Assembly (NCBI RefSeq): GCF_023065955.2
Contig: NW_026623100.1
Location: 66,406,727 to 66,470,726 of the forward strand
Direction: 5' to 3'
Length of the DNA: 64,000 nt
Source of the DNA: Ursus arctos
Lineage: Eukaryota; Chordata; Mammalia; Carnivora; Ursidae
Part shown: piece by piece, positions 1-11,200 of the stretch
How positions within the stretch are numbered: the first letter of the stretch is position 1
Layout: each line of letters begins with the position of its first letter
The notes under the pieces: generated by a model
What the model was told of the DNA's origin: nothing
Databases searched by the model: none
Seen by the model: the letters and a program-made list of their open reading frames with translations, nothing else
Program-made: the position numbers and the translations under genes

Positions 1-1919
1 GGAAGAGCTCGGAAGGGGAAAGTGATGGCCTGAGGCCCCAAGGTCCCCTGTAGGAGAAAAGACCTGGTCAACCTGGCTGGTGCTAAGGGAGAGCATGGAA
101 AACTGCCTTCGGACCCCAACAGGGCACAGAGTCCCATCCGTAGTCCCCGTGTCTCCTCGCCTCTTCCTCAGCTGGCCAGGCCCACCATGACCATCCTTCT
201 ACAATCTTCAGACCTAGGGTCACTTTAACCAGAAGATTTCTAGGGGATGGAGCAGCAGCACGTGGCCCTAAACCTCCTCAGACACCATGAAGATACCTTG
301 TTTCAGCAGGATCTGCTGCCAGGGTCTAGGGGCTGGGGAAGCAGGCATGACCTGCTCTCATGAGCCATCCTCCCTGCCGACCTTTAAACTTACTACTACT
401 CAGCCTTACGCACAGGCCTCGTCCTTTCCCACAGACCCCCATAGGCCAGTTGCCATTTTAAGGTCACAGAGAAGGATTGGGAGAAATGGCCTCACTTCCC
501 AGTAACACTCTCTGTGACCAGGTCAGAAGGCCTGGGGAGCATGCAGCAGCAACTGGAAGCTATCATGACCCAGGGGCCCCCAGAGAAGCCCAGAGGTCTG
601 GCTTTGAGCTGTTTCAAGGTACCCCGAGCTGCTGCGATTCTGGGGCCAAGTGAAACATGTCCTCTGGGACCCAGACCCCCAGGGCAAAGGGAAGCATGTG
701 TATGGTCCTCGTGCTTCTCAAGCACTGTGGACGGTCCCAGCCCCACCTTTTCACGCCCAATCCGTTTGCACTTGTGTAGGAGGCCGGACAGAGGACAGCA
801 CCCGAGGGAGGACCTTTCCAATTCTTCTCACCTACTTGGGCTCCGCTTTGGTTAGAAGGCATTTAGGAGTCAAGCAACTACTTATCTCTACTTTTCAGAG
901 AGTGGAAAATGGGCACAGGCACCGGGCATTGGGGACCCCACTGAAAGGAAAACAAGGAGCCTCCAGGATCATACTGGTACTTTCTGCTGACCTGCTTCTT
1001 ACCCACTTACAGGATTCAATCAAACTAATAGAACCCCTAAAATCTCAAATACATTCATGCCTTAAGTTCTGCCAACAGAGTGCTAACCAAACCTACCCCT
1101 TGGCCCTGAAGCAAGAGTCCTCAGTGGCTCTGGGGAGCAGCTGGTTTGGATGAGCTTGCTGGCTCAAGCCAAACAGAGAGAGGCAGCAAGAAGGCTCGGT
1201 CGCGTGACACAGTGCAGCCAGACGCCAGAGGGGTTGGAAGGCAGGAAGCAGTGATGTGAAGCCCAAGGCCTGGGCGCCCACCACGCTCTGCTTTGCCTCT
1301 CTCCCTGGGCTCGTGGGAGGTGGGTGTGGGTGCGACAGACCCTGCTTAGTTGACCAAGGACTTGTCTGTTCGAGTTAACAGTCACCTTACTTTCTGACTC
1401 TGAGGCATATTCGGCTGGGATCCAGGTTCTGCTTCATGTCATCAGGCAATCCAATATTCTACTGAGTGGAAGTTTCTAAACTGAAACTGAGAAGAGGGCA
1501 CTCAAGAAATGGCTAGTTCTCCAAGGGAAGCGCATCTTTGCTGAGCAGTCGTGAGGTAAGGAAAGAGCTGCTTCGGGCAGAGATGGGGTGAGTGTATGAA
1601 GAATGGTAACCCTGCACCTGTTTCTTCACTCTACTGCCAGGGTGGGGAAGTGGGAGAGGCATCTGAGTGGGCCTACAGATCTCTGGTTCTAGCGCTGGCT
1701 CTAGAACGAGGCTCCAGGGCCACGACGCCCTGGTCCCAGGACCAGGACCCCGGGGGCAGGGCTCAGGGTGCAGCTGCCAGGGGGTCGACACTGAAGTCAA
1801 GTGGACACGAGACAGAAACAGGGTTTCTCATCAAAGCCAAGCAGGGGATAAAGATGGAAAGATCCAGTAAGGAAAGACATATTTGTGGCTCAAGATTGAG
1901 ATTTTCTCTGAAGTTTCTT
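1..1919. other. 3' flank of EFR3B or distal 3' UTR; no gene seen
   Basis: No repeat, exon or RNA gene is recognised here. In human the convergent neighbour beyond EFR3B is POMC, but no POMC-like peptide or splice structure is visible, so that gene must lie before position 1. Confidence 0.4.
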
Positions 1920-1942
1920 CCAAAGGTTATTTGCCTTCAAAT

Positions 1943-1948
1943 TTTATT
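1943..1948 (-). promoter_or_regulatory. Second candidate poly(A) signal AATAAA
   Basis: Minus-strand AATAAA in an AT-rich context about 2.04 kb past the EFR3B stop. The downstream GU-rich element is less obvious than for the site at 2218. Confidence 0.25.
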
Positions 1949-2217
1949 TTAAATTGTTTCTTCATAAAGAGATAGTGAGGTAAAGAGAAATCTGAGCTCA
2001 TGCTTATAAATTTGGGTTCAGCATTAGCCAAGAACCATAGAACAGAGCCAGAAGCCAAAAGTGGGGGTGGGGTGGGGGTGGGGAGCAGGAGCCAGGCCCC
2101 TTGGGCCTTGTAATCATGCAGGCCATCCGGTAGCCATAGGCCCATAGCACAGAGGTACCGACTAGGGTGGAAACTATAGAACAAGAGTCAGATAGCCCCC
2201 CCCCCCGATCCAAAACA

Positions 2218-2223
2218 TTTATT
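2218..2223 (-). promoter_or_regulatory. Candidate poly(A) signal AATAAA
   Basis: On the minus strand AATAAA is followed after 11 nt by an uninterrupted G run (2196-2206) and then a mixed U/G-containing stretch, acceptable as a downstream element. It is the first canonical hexamer after the EFR3B stop. Confidence 0.4.
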
Positions 2224-3983
2224 GCGCATGTAATGGGAAAATGCATATGTTAAGGTTTTCCCAGTTTGGGAAAATATACCTATTTATCCTCATAATCAGG
2301 CTTTCATTGTGGGTCTGTGCAGGGCTATGGGCCAGGGTGTGACCAGAGGGTGTCCCAGGAAGCCCCTTCCCCTTAGCAGAAACACCCTGCTTCTGACCCT
2401 TCCCTACACTGCCTAAAATTGTAGCCTAAAAAAAGATTTCTTTGGGTCAAGAAATCTACTCATTCTCCCTCTTTTTAAAAAGCAAATTCTCCAGGGAGGA
2501 ATCATTTGACCATTGGAAGTTTTCCTGGAAGAGAAGAGAGGGGCTATTTTGGACCATATGGTGCTGCCATGGGAGGGGACCCTGGAGGCTCGGGCAGCAC
2601 AAAGGCCTCTGGCGGGAGGATGGGTGGGGGCAGCAGAGAGAGCCCAGCAGAAGGTCTTCTAGCTGTGCAGCAGCCCCTCCCTCCTCCTCTGCACAGACAA
2701 GCAGGGCACTCAGAAAAAATGGAGACCCAGAGCGGTCTCTACTGCCTCTCCCCAAGCCTCAGTTTGCCAGTTGGCATCGATGTCCTGACTTTGTCCAAAG
2801 AGAGAAGAGATCATTCCAATATTAGCTGCTGGATCCTTCTTTCCTTGAATTAAATATCCAAAAGGTTGACTCTAACATCCTTGAGATGCAAAATGCTATC
2901 CTTAGAACCCCCTCCCCATCCCCCTCCCTGAATCAGGCTGGCAGCCTCTCCATAGGAAGTGCAGTGGGCAGGCCTGGGGGCCCTTGCTGTTCTTGTTCTT
3001 TTTGGACCATATAGAACCAGATTTTCTTGAACCAGATTATCTCATTCTGCCCTCCCTCAACCCAGAGGCTAGAGAAACAGGCTAGGATCCTCAGGAAGAA
3101 AGGCATCGGAGAGAGAAAACTCAACTCTGAGAAACATCCAGAAGGGAGAGAACCATGGGAAGACCCAACAAGCTCCCTCTGAACGAAGGAGGTGAGAAGA
3201 TGCTACAGAGAGACATGGCCTTGCCCACTTCTGCCTGCTGTTCCTCTACAGGGGTCAGACCCAGCCTGGGGAGAGCCAGCCCTCTCTATGGCCAACCTGC
3301 CCCCCCTTGATTTTTATCCTTTCTTGCCTTGTGTGGTATCTCAACTGCAGTTTCTGTTGGAAGGGCTCGACATGAATTAATAATAGAAAGAATCACAAGG
3401 ACACAACTGGTAGGGTGAGCAGGAGAGTGGAAAGGAGGAGAAGCTGGAGGCCTCCAAGCAGAGGGAGGGAACGCTCTGGAAGAGAGCAGGCGCCCGCCCA
3501 GCCTCGCACAGAGCATCTGGGAGCCTGCCCTGCTTTCTCCTGACTGCCGTCCGTGGCTTCCTCCAACCGACCGTGTCTCTGTCCGTTCCCTCCTGGGGGA
3601 CTGGCAGCTGTGCCCCCCAGACCACCTCATGAAAGCGCTTCCCATGCTACACCAAACAGGAGCATCTCGGGGACCCCTGCCTCCCTCTGGAGACCTCCGT
3701 GGTTCCGGGCTCCTGGTGGATCCAAAGGAGGAGACAAAGGGCAGCGGAGATGCTTATTGGCCCCAGAGGGGCAGGAGGCCCATCTCCCTCAGGGAAGACA
3801 AAGAGGAGGTGGGAGGGCTGAGAGGGGGCCCGAGGCTCCACCTTGCTTAGCTGGGGAGGTGCTGCTAACTGAGGTGCTTTTTCTCTGAGATCTCAGTTCT
3901 GACTTCCATGCCACAGGGATGGGTTGTGAGGGCGAGCCCCTCCCTCAGACCCCACCTCTCCGAGGAGCTCTGTCTTCTGGAAT

Positions 3984-4089
3984 TCAGTATACGCACAGAT
4001 CGGGAAACTTCATCTCGTAGACGGGGATGGAGTGGTTCTGAGGCTGGCCGTAGGCTGCGGTGATGGTGCCTGATGGGCTTGGAGGGGGC
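3984..4089 (-). CDS. EFR3B: EFR3B exon 23, coding part (residues 783-817, stop)
   Basis: The terminal coding segment follows the acceptor CCCAG. It completes Arg783, encodes PPPSPSGTITAAYGQPQNHS and IPVYEMKFPDLCVY, and ends at TGA (3984-3986). The proline-rich start and the Tyr-containing tail look disordered. The 3' UTR continues to lower coordinates. Confidence 0.96.
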
Positions 4090-5127
4090 CTGGGTAGAAG
4101 CACATGGAGGAGAAAGGCGTGAGAAGGGGGTTCTCGGGTCCCACCCTGTGCAACCAAAAAGAGTAGCTGATTTGGGTTTTTCTTTGAGCAGGGACTAGAG
4201 ACTATCACTCCATGGGTTCCTAGGCTGCAAGTTTTAGAATCTTCTAGACTTCACTTGAAGTCTAGCTCCACTGCAGGCTCTACAGTGACATTGTTGCTTT
4301 AGAAAGTACCAGCCTGGGACACTAGGACCCCTGGCTCTTTTCTGGGGTTCACTGAACTCTCTCTTTCTCCCTCTAGTCTTGATTTCCTGGTCTGGGAGAG
4401 CTGGGTGCCTGACTCCAGCCCTGGAGGCAGGGGCTGCAAGCAGAGAGGCCTGGGATTAGGTGTGCGAGGAGGACTCAGGAGGAGGGGTCCCCCGCCCAGG
4501 GCTGCCACTTACCGGATGGTGATTTCAAAGATCTGATTGAGTTTGCTCTGCAGCAGTGATGCCTAGACACGAACAGAGGGAAGTGAGTTGGGGGCTCCCC
4601 TGCATCTGTGCCAGCTCTCATGAGCCCAGCTGTCCAGAGAACCCGTGGAGGTGTGGGGCAGTTGCAGTCTTAGGAAGGGAATTGGTGTGAGCTCATTTCT
4701 GGCACCTCTCTGTGGATCCTGGCCGTGGGTTCAGATCAGGCCGGGCCACCAAGGAAGGCCTGCTGGGGACAGCACAGAGGCCAGGACCCCCAGGAGGGCC
4801 TCAGCAGGCAGTTCTTAAAGGGCCCTTGGTTTCTCCAGGGGGGGCGGTAGGGCTTGCTGGGCATATGGTCAGGAGGCTCAGAGCTGGTTTCGGATCTCCC
4901 CTTAACTCCGAAGGAGCAGCTGTGCAAACCTGGTGGGTTAGGGGGCATGTTCTCTCCGGTCCCTTCTGGCTCTGGCTCAGCCCATGTACACGGGGAGTGA
5001 GACTGTGCCTGTGCTGAGTGGGCCTCAACTCTGAGCTCATGAAATGAGCGGCACCCACCTCTGGACATGGGTCAAGAGGTGAGAATAACATAGGCCCAGA
5101 AAAATCCATAGCTATTTACACATCCAA

Positions 5128-5209
<82 letters not shown>

Positions 5210-8200
5210 GAAATATAGATAATACATCTAGAATAATATATCTAGAAATATAGATAATACATCTTATGTAATAGAAAAGAAAATAACATGTATTTTTATT
5301 GAGAGGAAAGAAATTACAATAAAATAGAAGTTATTTGTAGATTCGGGATATTTACAATTATGTTTCATTGTTACTAAGATGGCCACTGCGACTAACAAAT
5401 CCTAATCAATTTCAAGAAATGCATAGACACGAGTCCTTCTTTTTACTTATTTGGCACCTCCTCTTTCAAATCTCTTTTCCAGGGCCAGGCTGTTCCATTC
5501 CTCCTGCTGGGGTCCCCCGGCTGGAAGTGGGACCCTACTGCAAATGTTGACCAGCTTTCCTCTGCCATGGCTCTTCCCCCGCCCCCGCCGTCCGTAATGA
5601 CATGAGCATAAAGGCACGGACCTCACAGAGTTGTCATGAAAATGACATAAGTGGAAAAATGTAAGATGCCCTGGCGAGTGCCTGAGTGCCAGTTACATAC
5701 TTGCTATTATAAGTACTACAGTTTGTCTGTTTGATGCGGAGTCCCTGAGGTCAGGACTTCCTCTTTACATGGAAATTACGAGATCTAAAGGAGTGTATGG
5801 TGAATAGCCAAGCCTTTTGGTTCTTGGGGGGAAACGATGTAGTGCCAGGGCATTGTTGGGGTCTAAATGCTAATTTCTGGGTGACGAAAGTGCCAAGATC
5901 TCCTAGAAACTCAGCCCTGCCCTGGACCCAAATCCAGCATCTGCTTGGTCCCCAAGGACTCACCCCTATTATGGCTCACTCACCCGGGCCCCGCAGTGTG
6001 CCGCAATCTCCTCGAAGGGTGCCTTCTGGAACTTCTCCACCACCTGTCGCCGCCGTTCACGCTCCTGTTCCTCGACTGCCACACTGTCCACTGCGGTACA
6101 GAGAGCTGGGTCAGCCCTGAGGTCCTGCTCCACTGATGTGCGGGCAAGGGCTGGAGGAGACGGAAGGATGGGTGGACCCCTCCAGGGCAGCACTGTCCAT
6201 GAATGCGTTTTGGCCTCTGCTCTCTGCGGAAGAGCAGGGCATGGAGGGTGTGGTGCCATTACTTGGGCCCACGAAGGCTAGATCTATTCCTGAATTGGTC
6301 CGAGGCTCAGCCCCTTTGCTTGTGAAAGAGTTTGAGAACTAGTGAAGTGGACCCTTCAGCTGGGCTTTTAAAGCCCCGAGTGGCTGCATCACCACTAGGA
6401 CTCTCAAAGGAAGTCCCTGGAACAGGAAGTACTCTGGCATTAATTTGGAAGGGATGTCAACAGTGGAAAAGCGAGATGGGTCCCAAAAGCCAAGACAAGA
6501 GCTCGGCCCCTATGGCCCAACAGTCTGAGGTCGTCCAGTTTAAGGCTTCTACATATTCCTTTTAGTTTCCAAAATGAGTCAGCAAAAATAAAGAAGGTGG
6601 TGGGGGGGAGTGGTCAGATATGTTCACGTAAGAAGGCAGACCAGTATGTGCATTCAGAAGGAATGCTACCAGGGGCAGCCCAAATTAAAACAGTTTGGTA
6701 TCTGAAAGTATAATTTATCATCAGTTATCAGAAAAATTCTCTTATTTGGATACTTCATTGCCCACTAATCCAGATAAAGGAGGTACTTCTGCATTTTAAA
6801 ATCTGTTGCCAGTAACTATTAGTAGGGTTAATACGATGAATAGCATTCATCTTTCACTGGTCAACTTGTCTTTTGTATTACAATCCACCAAAAATTCGTC
6901 TAAGTATTTATACAGAATTGCTTTTTACCTAATTGGCTGTAACCCTCAATTGATTGCATTTAAAGGCATCTTGCTGTCGTCGAAGAAGGGTTGCCTGACA
7001 CAGGATAGGCTGGCCAGTGCTGCGGACCCCGATCAGGAAAGAGAACTTTTCAAGGCAGCTCTGGCAGCGGTCAGGACTTTCAGGGAAGCTGCCCGCCTCC
7101 CCTCACCTCTGTGCTGAATCCCCCAGCAGGTTGCGCACACCCCTGCCCGCCCCCGCACCCAGCCGCGGCCTCCCCGCCAACTTACCGATGGCCTTCTTTA
7201 GGGTCTCATAGGTGATCTCCTCGGCAGGCACTCGCTGAGGGAGAAGGGACAGAAGTGCTCAGAAAGGTGGGGTGAGGGTGGGGGACGCGGCTCTGGCTTC
7301 CTCAGTTACCCGGCAGCCCCCTTGCTTCTCAGAAGAATGTCCCCATGGGCGGAAGCTCCCCCAGGACACCCACATCCTCACCAGGGTCTCTGAAGCTCCC
7401 CCAGCAGGTGGCAGGCACAGAGCTGCCCCCTGATGGAGGGCAGTGAGCTGGAGGGGGGAGGCCCAGTCCTCATCAGCGTGCGGAGAATCACCTGAAAGAG
7501 CTCGCGGCCCTCCCCGTCCCCCCACCCCAGCTTGTCCCATTAAGTCCTGTGGGAGCAAAACCCTGTGAAACTCAAAAAAACCTTCAGAGAATGTAACAGA
7601 AAATACTGGCAGCAAGAGGAAGCAGCTGGCAGGTACGTAAATTGTAAGAACTGAATAACATTTTTGAAGACTCAGGATATCAGATTATCCATTGAGGTGA
7701 TTTGAGTATTGACTAAAGGTCAGACATGCTGAGGTTGGCTCAGGGACCTGGGCCACAGGATCTCAAGCCTCGCAGAGCCTATTAAAGGAGGTGGAAGATA
7801 ATACATGCAAAGAAGGACCCCATGGACACACAGCCTCGGGCTGGAGGCTGAAAGCCGTGAAGACTTTGAGTTAAGTCCCAGGTGTTCCCCAGTAGCGTCT
7901 GAGCTCCCTGAGGCAGGTCCATGATTCATTCCTATCCCATCACTTAAAAATAGTATTAAGTGAAGCAGACACAGGAGAAAATGATTTCACTGATAGAAAG
8001 CTCAAGAAGTGACCTCGGTCAGGCTAGTGGCTCCCTTTGGGAAGGGGGTCTCTTGGGCAACAACAATGTTCTGTCCCCTGATCTGGGTGTGACTGCACAG
8101 ATCCATTCCTTGAGTGAAAATTCACTGAGCTGTCCTTTTCTGATTTGTTTAGCATTCAGCAAAGGCTAGCGTGAGGAGGAGAGGCCAGAGAGGGAGCTAT

Positions 8201-11200
8201 GGGATAGAGTCATGGACGAGATATGAAGTGAGCCCTGGGTATGGGCGGGACTCTCGGCTGGTCACGTGGTAGAGGTGGCACAGTCTGTTAGCGCGGGAAT
8301 GAGCCGTGCTGAGCTGTCAGTCACTCCGAGGATTCAAACTCTGCACGTCCCTCCGTGCAGCCACTCAGCACAGGCCACCGTGTGAGGGGCTGGGGAACGG
8401 TGTCATGGCCCAGAGAGACAAGGAAGGTCACTGGTCAAGGGCTGGTAGAGAGAGGCTTGTGGAGGAAATGGGACGTGAGCTGAGCGTGGAAGGGTGGGTG
8501 GTTCATGGGTGCAAAGGTGCAGAGGGAGGGCCTCCCACGTGGGATTCCTAGCAAAGACCTATAGCCGGACGAGGCCACCCCTGGGAGTCTGAGCACAGCA
8601 GCCACAAGGGCCCAGAGGCTGTCTGCCAGAGGGAAGAGGGAAATAACATGAGCCGGTCGGACCAGCCCAGACTAGAGATGGCTCTGAATGCCAGGCGCTG
8701 GGTTTGGGATTTGACCAAACCAGCATTTATTGATCAACTGCTATGAACCTGGCATTTAAGGCTACGGGGAGCCCCCGCAGGATTCTGGTAGTGCACGTCG
8801 GGCTGAGAGCGGAGAGAAGGGTAGCGTGGCTGAAGGGCACGGGGTGGAGGCCCCCACACCCTGCCTGTAGCTACTAGGCTCTCCCTGAGCTAGGTGGGGT
8901 CCCAGGAGGAAAAGGAACCCATTCTGGTGACCCACGGGACACGAGAGGAGGAGGCTCTGTACGTAGGCAAGCATTTCTCCTCCTTCTGCTTCAGTTTACT
9001 CATCAATTCCTGAGGGTCTCTTAACTCCTGCCAAGGGAGAATCACAGCTATGGGGGAAACAGCAGCCAATTCACGCGGCAGTCCTGACATGGTTCCCTGT
9101 CCTGCAGAGCTGGAAGGTCTTGGAGGACTCCTGGTTCGGCCTCATTCCACTCTTTCAATTAGCCTGGGTCAGAGCTTCCTTCCTTCCAGGGGAAGTTTCC
9201 AGACAAGTGTCTCAATGAGTGAAGAGTTGGGGAAGTGGCTAAGGGCACAGTTAGAGGGAGGCTTGGTCCCAACCCCAACGACTTCTCGTTCCAGTGCATC
9301 TGGGCAAAGGCTCAGGATTGAGGCTGTCCTCCACGACTACCCCAGCACCAATGGGCAGAAACTATCCCAGTCCCCCTCCCTGCCAGGGGCATCCTCCTCA
9401 CTTCCTGCTGAAGCTTCCTCACGTGTCCATCAGTTCCCTTACTGGCGGGAGACCCCATTAAACACAAGTGTGCTGTATCTTAGGGCTTCACCTCCCTCAC
9501 GACCCCTTCCTCTCCCTCTCTGCCTCCCCCCCATATCTCTTTTTCATTTGTAGGAGTAAGCTGAGTCTTTCCACTGTGATTCCTTCTTCTCTTACTCATG
9601 GGCACATCTGCTTTATTTTCTGAGGTAGAAGAAGTAATGGCAGGGGAGATATCCCCAGTTAATTTGAACAGAAATTAGATATTCACAGCCCCCAAGAGAA
9701 GATGGAAGAGAGATCGTTAAGCTGCAACTCTGTCTTTAAAAAAGCACCTCTATTGCTCTATCTGGAAGGAACACCGTGAAAGCTATTCTCACCCTCATCT
9801 CTTCTGTTAGGTCTTCCAATTTCCAACATGGAGCACATCTGCCTCCATTGGGAAAGGGAAATGACCACCAGCAAGCTTCTCGAGAGGGATTTGTATGACA
9901 TCATCATGGGAGAGAGAGAGAGTGTGTGTGTGTAGTGCATATAATTTTCCCAGACGGAAATATCTATGATATATATGATTAGAGACGGTAAGAGATTGGG
10001 ACATTTGAGAAATTTGCCTTCCATGCAGCTTTAAATGTGTTACGCGGTCAAGGGGGCCTGGAGCCTGGAGCACCTGACTGCAGGGAGCAAGAGCAGGTCC
10101 CCTCCCCTGGGGATGCAGGACAGCATGCCACTCACCTCCTCCTTCTCTGGGCTGTTCCTAGACTCCACCTCCACCTGCAGGGAAATGGTTTCTCCAATGC
10201 TCTTCCTCTTGGATAAGCGATCCTCATCTGGGAAAGGGAAGCCCAGAAGCTAGAGCTCCCAGGGCTCGGAGCGAGCCAGGCTCACACCTCTAGCACCATC
10301 TCCCAACGCCCCCCACCCCCCTTTGCCTGGCCCTCAAGCCTCTGAGGGCTCAGTCCACACGGAGGCTACAGCTGGTGTTTTGAAGGCTGCTGGCCTCCTC
10401 TGCCCACCGTCGGGTGGTGAGTTTTGCTGTTTAGGGCTAAGATTTTGAAATCAGTGATGAGCACAAAGAAGCTGCTCGTGACAGAAAGCACGTCTCGACT
10501 TGCACGAGTAGCTGTCACTTGCGGAGCATTTCTGGAAGTGCCTTTGGCTTTATTATTATCCTGTGTGCGTCTCCCGCCAGCCCTCTAAGGCAGGTGTTGC
10601 TAATCCCTATTCTATAGTCAAGGAAAATGAAACTCCAAGATGCCGGGAGACTGGTCTAAGAATTTTCGGGAACTAAACTTGGCAGAGAACTTGCACAGCC
10701 CACGTGTGCTCTGTCGGGCTCTGTGGGGCCTCTCCCGTCCACAGGCCAGCCTGTCTCAGGGGCCACTTTCTCCCAAGGATCCTGCCCTGAGGAGAAGAGG
10801 TGGGGGAATCAAGAGGCTCTCACCGTAGATTTCCACTGCGTTCGTCAGCTCTTGTGTGACATGCAAGGGACCAGGGCAGGCGACCGAAGGGCCCAAGAGT
10901 CCCTCACACTCAGGCCCTGTCCTGGTGAGGAAGCTCGGGAGGCAGGCTCGGAAGGGCTGGCACAGAGCGCCTACCTGTCAGCTGAGGGATGTAGGGGAGG
11001 CAGAGCCGGTCGGAATTGTAGCCGCTGCCCCCCAGGACTTCGCTGATCTTGCTCTGGCGGAAGAGGAACTCGATCACTACTCCGTCAAGATTTTGGGACA
11101 ACCTGGAAGACACAGAAGGAAACGGGCAACTAGAGGGATTTCCTAATGCCTTTATGATGAGGAACACTCATCATACGAAATGACAGAGAAGCAGAAGGAA

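Larger units (their letters stand above)
1920..3983 (-). other. EFR3B: EFR3B 3' UTR (3' end uncertain)
   Basis: Sequence downstream of the stop on the minus strand, with no recognised interspersed repeat and no second gene. Two AATAAA hexamers are present, at 2218-2223 and 1943-1948. They would give a UTR of about 1.8 or 2.0 kb. Mammalian EFR3B transcripts may use a more distal site outside the window, so the left boundary is a guess. Confidence 0.45.
4563..5983 (-). other. EFR3B: Intron 21 of EFR3B
   Basis: Holds a 72-bp TA microsatellite and a degraded MIR-like segment at about 5600-5720. The rest is unassigned. Confidence 0.8.
7235..10135 (-). other. EFR3B: Intron 19 of EFR3B
   Basis: 2.9 kb with an old L1 3'-end fragment (about 7960-8165), L2-like remnants near 8400-8760 and a short AG/TG microsatellite at 9909-9934. 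The rest is unique. Confidence 0.75.

Noticed and set aside
1..1919. POMC, expected as the convergent neighbour of EFR3B
   Set aside because: No plus-strand exon encoding melanocortin or opioid peptides is visible, so the gene is outside the window.
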